From DATFDN01 sp049591635 (GTDB lineage: Bacteria; Pseudomonadota; Alphaproteobacteria; Acetobacterales; Acetobacteraceae), in assembly GCA_049591635.1 (NCBI GenBank), contig JBAWFF010000304.1:1-5044 (forward strand): a stretch of DNA of 5,044 nt, written 5' to 3'. This document shows, one piece after another, positions 1 to 3,308 of this stretch (position 1 is its first letter; every line of letters begins with the position of its first letter). The notes beneath the pieces are model-generated. The model made no database searches, was not told where the DNA came from, and saw only the letters and a program-made list of their open reading frames with translations. The position numbers were made by a program, and so were the translations under genes.

Positions 1-226
1 CCCCTGGACCGCCCGGCGTCGCATTCCCTGTCGTCGCGGAGCCAGCCGGCGGTGCGCCGGCGGCGGGACCTCCCTCGGCCGGCGTCGCCGTCCCGTTGGC
101 GGCGGACTGCTCCGATTGCACCGCCGGGACCGGCGGTGGCGGCAGGTAACGGTGCGCCAGGAGTTGGTAGCCAAGCAGGATGGCGATCGAAATCAGGATC
201 GCGGTGAACAGGCGCTTCTGGTCCAT
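1..226 (-). CDS. yidC: YidC membrane protein insertase, N-terminal fragment (gene runs off left edge)
   Basis: YidC inserts and folds inner-membrane proteins, alone or with SecYEG. Only the first 75 codons are in the window. They start at ATG (226-224) with MDQKRLFTAI, the usual YidC N-terminus. One transmembrane helix follows (about residues 7-23), then a long Pro/Ala/Gly/Thr-rich low-complexity stretch (about 28-75). That stretch fits the variable periplasmic linker before the P1 domain of Gram-negative YidC. The insertase core and catalytic groove lie outside the window. The A of the ATG is also the last base of the yidD stop (TGATG), so translation is probably coupled to yidD; I see no strong ribosome binding site of its own. 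The call rests on the N-terminal motif plus its place at the end of rpmH-rnpA-yidD, which is the conserved order. The reading frame is open to the window edge. Confidence 0.93.
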   Translation of the reverse strand, partial: MDQKRLFTAILISIAILLGYQLLAHRYLPPPPVPAVQSEQSAANGTATPAEGGPAAGAPPAGSATTGNATPGGPG

Positions 227-477
227 CAACAGCCCCGCGCACCGCGTCGGCACTCACAAGGGGGCACCGGATCATAGCCGCCCTCGTTCCAAGGGTTGCA
301 CCGCAGAACGCGCCAGGCCGCCAATGCGGTCCCCCGCGCCGCGCCGTGCCCGCGCAGCGCCTCGATCGCGTATTCGCTGCAACTGGGCTCGAAGCGGCAA
401 TTCGCGCCGATCATCGGCCGCAGCGTCCACTGATAGGTCCGCACCACGCCGATGCCGAGCCAAGCCGCCGGACTCAC
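226..477 (-). CDS. yidD: YidD membrane protein insertion efficiency factor
   Basis: YidD is a small, membrane-associated protein that helps YidC-dependent insertion; its exact mechanism is not settled. The 83-residue product has the family signature almost intact. It runs from an amphipathic N-terminus (about residues 5-25, with RTYQWTLRPMIG) into CRFEPSCSEYAIEAL (C27, C33), then RVLRCNPWNEGGYDPVP (C60). Length is typical of the family (about 70-100). The start chosen is GTG at 477-475, which overlaps the rnpA stop as GTGA. A weak Shine-Dalgarno-like stretch, AAGGCAGG (491-484), lies 6 nt upstream inside rnpA. The stop TGA shares its last base with the yidC ATG. Both junctions suggest translational coupling so that YidD is made in step with YidC. 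Two extra Cys (C74 and the terminal C83) lie outside the conserved core. Confidence 0.95.
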   Translation of the reverse strand: MSPAAWLGIGVVRTYQWTLRPMIGANCRFEPSCSEYAIEALRGHGAARGTALAAWRVLRCNPWNEGGYDPVPPCECRRGARGC

Positions 478-845
478 GGGACGCCTGCCTTGCGTAGCGC
501 ATGGCGCAGGTCATCTTGCAATGCGGTGAACTCGCGCCCACGGGTCGCCTCGCGCCCGACCAGCACTAGATCGACCCCGCGTACCGGCGCCGCCTTCAGC
601 AGCAGCCGCGCCGCCTCCTTCAGCCGCCGGCGCGTGCGATTGCGGATGACGGCGTTGCCGACTTTCTTGGTCACGGTGACCCCGACACGGGCCGGACCGG
701 CGTCGGGGCGTGTCAGAGCCTGGAGTACCAGCCCCGGTGTCGGCACCTTGCGGCCCTTCGCCGCCACGCGCAGAAACTCCGCGCGCCGCTTCAGGCGAGA
801 CGCGGACGACGCCAGCGGTCGAGCGGGGAGACGGGGTTCGGGCAA
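474..845 (-). CDS. rnpA: Ribonuclease P protein component
   Basis: RnpA is the small basic protein subunit of RNase P. It binds the catalytic RNA (rnpB, not in this window) and helps recognise the 5' leader of precursor tRNAs. The 123-residue product has the expected LKRRAEFLRV opening (about residues 18-27). It also carries the hallmark RNR motif KKVGNAVIRNRTRRRLKEA (about 60-78) and the later DLVLVGR strand (about 92-98). The length is normal. The start is probably TTG at 845-843: the only in-frame codons between the rpmH stop and this point are CCG, CCG, ACG, CGC and GCT, and no ATG or GTG lies before the conserved part. No clear ribosome binding site is visible in the 15-nt gap from rpmH, so expression may depend on coupling to rpmH and may be low. 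The TGA stop overlaps the yidD GTG. Confidence 0.95.
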   Translation of the reverse strand: MPEPRLPARPLASSASRLKRRAEFLRVAAKGRKVPTPGLVLQALTRPDAGPARVGVTVTKKVGNAVIRNRTRRRLKEAARLLLKAAPVRGVDLVLVGREATRGREFTALQDDLRHALRKAGVP

Positions 846-860
846 AGCGCGCGTCGGCGG

Positions 861-995
861 TCAGGCAGACAGCCGCTTGCGGCCCTTCGCGCGGCGGTTG
901 GCCAGCACCTTCCGGCCGCCGACCGTCGCCATCCGGGCGCGGAACCCGTGCCGGCGCTTGCGGACCAGCTTCGAGGGTTGGTAAGTGCGCTTCAC
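861..995 (-). CDS. rpmH: 50S ribosomal protein L34
   Basis: This 44-residue, very basic protein of the large ribosomal subunit starts MKRTYQPSKLVRKRRHGFRA, continues with RMATVGGRKVLANRRAKGR and ends in KRLSA. That is a complete, textbook L34 of normal length. It is absent from ordinary long-ORF lists because of its size. The start is GTG at 995-993, fixed by the invariant MKRTYQPS N-terminus. GGAGAG at 1006-1001 sits 5 nt upstream as a good ribosome binding site. The gene heads the rpmH-rnpA-yidD-yidC operon. A strong sigma-70-like promoter lies about 85 nt upstream of the start codon. The TGA stop (863-861) is in the same frame as the downstream rnpA start, 15 nt away. Confidence 0.97.
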   Translation of the reverse strand: MKRTYQPSKLVRKRRHGFRARMATVGGRKVLANRRAKGRKRLSA

Positions 996-1000
996 GACAG

Positions 1001-1006
1001 CTCTCC
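1001..1006 (-). promoter_or_regulatory. Ribosome binding site of rpmH
   Basis: The minus strand reads GGAGAG here, with a 5-nt spacer to the GTG start at 995. It matches the anti-Shine-Dalgarno consensus core (GGAG) and supports the non-ATG start of rpmH. Confidence 0.8.
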
Positions 1007-1021
1007 GTTTGGAACCGAAAT

Positions 1022-1060
1022 CCCCGTGATGGGGGGTCGGGGCCGCACCCGCGTCGCGGG
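1022..1060 (-). promoter_or_regulatory. rpmH leader with two short GC hairpins
   Basis: Two small inverted repeats lie between the predicted transcription start and the rpmH ribosome binding site. One is CCCC-N5-GGGG at 1022-1034. The other is CCCGC-N3-GCGGG at 1048-1060. Both would fold in the roughly 77-nt leader RNA. Neither is followed by a T-run on the minus strand, so they do not look like intrinsic terminators. They could stabilise or modulate the leader, or be chance in such GC-rich DNA. The function is unknown. Confidence 0.35.
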
Positions 1061-1078
1061 GGCCCGTGATCGCGGCGG

Positions 1079-1107
1079 CTTATACGGGCCGGGGCGGCAT
1101 GGGTCAA
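1079..1107 (-). promoter_or_regulatory. Sigma-70-type promoter of the rpmH operon
   Basis: On the minus strand the -35 box is TTGACC (1107-1102) and the -10 box is TATAAG (1084-1079). Each matches the consensus at 5 of 6 bases, and they are separated by exactly 17 nt. Transcription should start near 1072, giving a leader of about 77 nt before the rpmH GTG. Such a near-consensus, AT-containing pair stands out in this GC-rich background. It fits the high expression needed for a ribosomal protein operon. Confidence 0.82.
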
Positions 1108-1148
1108 TCAGGTCACACGACCGGCCCGCGGAACCGCGCGGGGTTGCA

Positions 1149-1169
1149 GTGAGGCTATCGCGACCTCAC
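1149..1169. repeat. Inverted repeat in the divergent intergenic region (possible operator)
   Basis: A perfect 6-bp inverted repeat, GTGAGG (1149-1154) and CCTCAC (1164-1169), flanks a 9-nt centre that itself holds the palindrome TCGCGA. It lies between the rpmH promoter and the TVP38/TMEM64 gene, about 30-60 nt before the latter's possible starts. It is followed by an A-rich stretch (1168-1174), not a T-run, so it is not a plus-strand terminator. It could be a dimeric regulator site for the plus-strand unit. No regulator gene is visible in the window, and chance is not excluded. Confidence 0.35.
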
Positions 1170-1189
1170 AAAAAGAACATCATATCCCT

Positions 1190-1193
1190 GGAG
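1190..1193 (+). promoter_or_regulatory. Ribosome binding site pointing to a CTG start at 1201
   Basis: GGAG at 1190-1193 is the only good Shine-Dalgarno match upstream of the TVP38/TMEM64 gene. It is 7 nt before an in-frame CTG at 1201, and 37 nt before the first standard start (GTG 1231), which is too far to serve that codon. It therefore favours initiation at CTG 1201. Confidence 0.5.
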
Positions 1194-1230
1194 CGAGTCC
1201 CTGCCGCGCCCCCTCAAACCGCTACTGCTC

Positions 1231-1893
1231 GTGCTCGCTCTGGTGGCGATCGTAGCCGCCGCTTGGCACTTCGGCCTCGGGGATGCCCTTAGCTGGGCCG
1301 GGCTCGCCCGCCATCAGGCCCGGCTGTTGGCGCTCGTGGCCGCCCATCCCGTGGTCGCTCCCCTAGTCTACGCGGCGCTCTACGCCATCTGGGTGGCGCT
1401 CTCGATCCCCGAGGCGGCGCTCGTCACCGTAGCCGGTGGGCTGCTGTTCGGGACCATCCTTGGCGGGACGATGGCCGTGCTGGGCGCCACCGCCGGCGCC
1501 GTGCTCCTGTTCCTCGTGGCCCGCTCGGCCTTTGGCGAGACCGTCCGGCGGCGCGCCGGGGCCTTTCTCGACCGGCTCCGCCCGAAGCTGCACCGCCACG
1601 GCTTCAGCTACCTGCTGGCGCTGCGCCTGGTCCCGGCCCCATTCTGGCTGGTCAATCTCGCCGCCGCGCTGAGCGGGATGCGCCTGCTGCCCTACACAGC
1701 CGCCACCCTGATCGGCATCATCCCGGCGACTTTCGTGCTGGCCTGGATTGGCGCCGGCGTGGCGGGCGTACTCGCCGATGGGCGCGCCCCCGACCTTAGC
1801 ATCCTGTTCTCCGTCCAGGTCCTGGGCCCCTTGCTCGCGCTGGCGGCCCTCGCCCTTCTGCCGGTCGCCTGGCGAGCCGTCCATCGGCGGTGA
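1231..1893 (+). CDS. TVP38/TMEM64 family (SNARE-associated/DedA-like) inner-membrane protein
   Basis: This is a polytopic membrane protein of the VTT/DedA superfamily. Members are linked to lipid or small-molecule transport, but the role of this branch is not established. The 220 residues from GTG 1231 show an N-terminal hydrophobic helix, a second at about 40-60, a Gly-rich VTVAGGLLFG segment (66-74), and the conserved block YLLALRLVPAPFWLVNLAAAL (R132, P135, N142). More helices follow at about 155-180 and 190-213, with a basic C-terminus. The coordinates use the first standard start. An in-frame CTG at 1201 with GGAG 7 nt upstream would add ten residues (PRPLKPLLL type). It would give the first helix a positive leader, so I think it is the likelier true start. 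The frame is closed upstream by TGA at 1150. The gene ends in a 4-nt GTGA overlap with the flavin oxidoreductase, so the two are surely co-translated. Confidence 0.9.
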   Translation: MLALVAIVAAAWHFGLGDALSWAGLARHQARLLALVAAHPVVAPLVYAALYAIWVALSIPEAALVTVAGGLLFGTILGGTMAVLGATAGAVLLFLVARSAFGETVRRRAGAFLDRLRPKLHRHGFSYLLALRLVPAPFWLVNLAAALSGMRLLPYTAATLIGIIPATFVLAWIGAGVAGVLADGRAPDLSILFSVQVLGPLLALAALALLPVAWRAVHRR

Positions 1894-3308
1894 GCCGCTT
1901 CGACTACGATCTGGCCGTCATCGGCGCGGGCTCGGCCGGCCTCTCTATCACCTCCGTCGCCGCCCGGCTCGGTCTGCGGGTCGCGCTGATCGAGCGTGGC
2001 CGGATGGGCGGGGATTGCCTCAACACCGGCTGCATCCCGAGCAAGGCGCTGCTCGCCGCCGCCCACGCCGCCCAGGCGGCGCGCGCGGCCCATCGTTTCG
2101 GCGTGACGCTCCCCGAGCCCGTCATCGACTGGGACGCGGTCCGCGCCCATGTCCACGGCGTGATCGCCGCCACCGCGCCGACCGATAGCGAAGCGCGGTT
2201 TCGCGCGCTCGGCGCGGCGGTGTTCCGCGATCACGCCCGCTTCGTCGTGCCCGACGCGCTGGAGGTCGGCGGAAGGCGGCTCTCGGCGCGCCGGATCGTG
2301 GTGGCCGCCGGCAGCCGGCCCGTCATCCCGCCGGTGCCCGGCCTCGATGCCATCCCGTACTTGACCAGCGAGACGCTGTTCGACCTCGCGGAACGGCCCG
2401 AGCACCTGCTGATCCTCGGCGGCGGCCCGATCGGGCTGGAGATGGCGGACGCCCACGCCGGCCTCGGCTGTCGCGTCACCGTCATTGAGGCCGACCGTGC
2501 CGCCGCCAAGGAAGACCTCGAGTTGGCCGGCAGCCTCCGCGACGCCCTGATCCGCAAGGGTGTGGCCGTCGTCGAACACGCCGAGGTCGTCGAGGCCGCG
2601 CCCGGCCCGGCGCTGATCCTGCGCGACGGGCGGCGCATCGAGGGTAGCCACCTCCTGATCGCCGTCGGACGGCGTCCCAACCTCGATGGACTCGCACCCG
2701 AAGCCGGCGGCGTGCGCACGACGCCGCACGGGATCGCTACCGACACCGGGCTAAGGAGCCTCACCAACCGCCACGTCTTCGCCGCGGGCGACATCGCCGA
2801 CCCGCGAGGGATCGGGGTGCGCGCCTTCACTCATGTCGGCGCCTATCACGCGGGAATCGTGATCCGCCGCGCGTTGTTCCATCTGCCGGCCCGCATCGAT
2901 TACCGAGCGCTGCCGCGCGTCACCTACACCGACCCCGAACTAGCCCAGGTGGGCGCGACCGAGGCGGAGGCGCGTGCCGCCGGGCGGAGCGTGTCGGTCC
3001 TGTGTTGGCCGCTGGCCGAGAACGACCGCGCGCGCACCGATCGCGACACGGACGGCATGGTGAAGCTGGTCATCGAGCGTGGCCGCGTCATCGGCGCCGG
3101 CATCCTGGCCCGCGATGCCGGCGAGATGATCGGCCAGTGGACGTTGGCGATCAAACACGGGATGAAGCCGCAGGCGCTCGCCGACCTGATCGTGGCCTAT
3201 CCGACGCGCGCGGAGGCGGGCAAGCGCGCCGCCGGAGAGTATTACGCCGCGCGCCTGTTCTCCTCATCCACGAAGCGGCTGGTCCGGGCGCTCGGATGGC
3301 TGCCCTGA
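1890..3308 (+). CDS. FAD-dependent pyridine nucleotide-disulfide oxidoreductase (MerA/Lpd-like)
   Basis: This is a class I flavoprotein disulfide reductase that uses FAD, NAD(P)H and a redox-active Cys pair; its substrate is unknown. In its 472 residues I see an FAD-binding GAGSAG (12-17) and the disulfide motif GGDCLNTGCIPSK (C43, C48). An NAD(P)-binding GGGPIG (177-182) is followed by a strand ending in E200. The second FAD motif is HVFAAGD (G300-D301), and the C-terminal dimerisation domain runs from about 340. Where lipoamide dehydrogenase has catalytic His-Pro-Thr-x-x-Glu, this protein has Tyr437-Pro-Thr-x-x-Glu442. The His is missing, as in mercuric reductase. It is not MerA proper: there is no N-terminal HMA domain and no C-terminal vicinal Cys pair. 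No 2-oxo acid dehydrogenase genes are nearby, so an Lpd role is unlikely. The GTG start overlaps the TVP38/TMEM64 stop (GTGA). The two domains are known as a single fused protein elsewhere, so they probably work together at the membrane. The last 67 nt are antisense to the Hint gene. Confidence 0.92.
   Translation: MSRFDYDLAVIGAGSAGLSITSVAARLGLRVALIERGRMGGDCLNTGCIPSKALLAAAHAAQAARAAHRFGVTLPEPVIDWDAVRAHVHGVIAATAPTDSEARFRALGAAVFRDHARFVVPDALEVGGRRLSARRIVVAAGSRPVIPPVPGLDAIPYLTSETLFDLAERPEHLLILGGGPIGLEMADAHAGLGCRVTVIEADRAAAKEDLELAGSLRDALIRKGVAVVEHAEVVEAAPGPALILRDGRRIEGSHLLIAVGRRPNLDGLAPEAGGVRTTPHGIATDTGLRSLTNRHVFAAGDIADPRGIGVRAFTHVGAYHAGIVIRRALFHLPARIDYRALPRVTYTDPELAQVGATEAEARAAGRSVSVLCWPLAENDRARTDRDTDGMVKLVIERGRVIGAGILARDAGEMIGQWTLAIKHGMKPQALADLIVAYPTRAEAGKRAAGEYYAARLFSSSTKRLVRALGWLP

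Noticed and set aside
346..984. Plus-strand open frame of 212 codons opposite rnpA and rpmH
   Set aside because: The translation is Arg/Ser/Ala-rich without motifs and lies fully antisense to conserved rpmH, rnpA and yidD.
1144..1186. Sigma-70 promoter for the plus-strand unit using TTGCAG (1144-1149) as the -35 box
   Set aside because: No acceptable -10 box occurs 16-18 nt downstream. The nearest AT-rich hexamer (CATATC, 1181-1186) is about 31 nt away and only 4 nt before the ribosome binding site.
948..1292. Plus-strand open frame of 114 codons across the intergenic region
   Set aside because: It covers the rpmH start, the divergent promoter and the start of the TVP38/TMEM64 gene in another frame. 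It shows no ribosome binding site and no recognisable motif.
1692..2729. Minus-strand open frame of 345 codons opposite the membrane protein and oxidoreductase genes
   Set aside because: The composition is low-complexity, no domain is visible, it crosses two well-supported genes, and it fits codon-shadow expectations.
1890..3308. Mercuric reductase (merA) or lipoamide dehydrogenase (lpdA) as a firm name
   Set aside because: MerA is excluded by the missing HMA domain and missing C-terminal Cys pair. Lpd is unlikely because the catalytic His is Tyr and no dehydrogenase complex genes are nearby.
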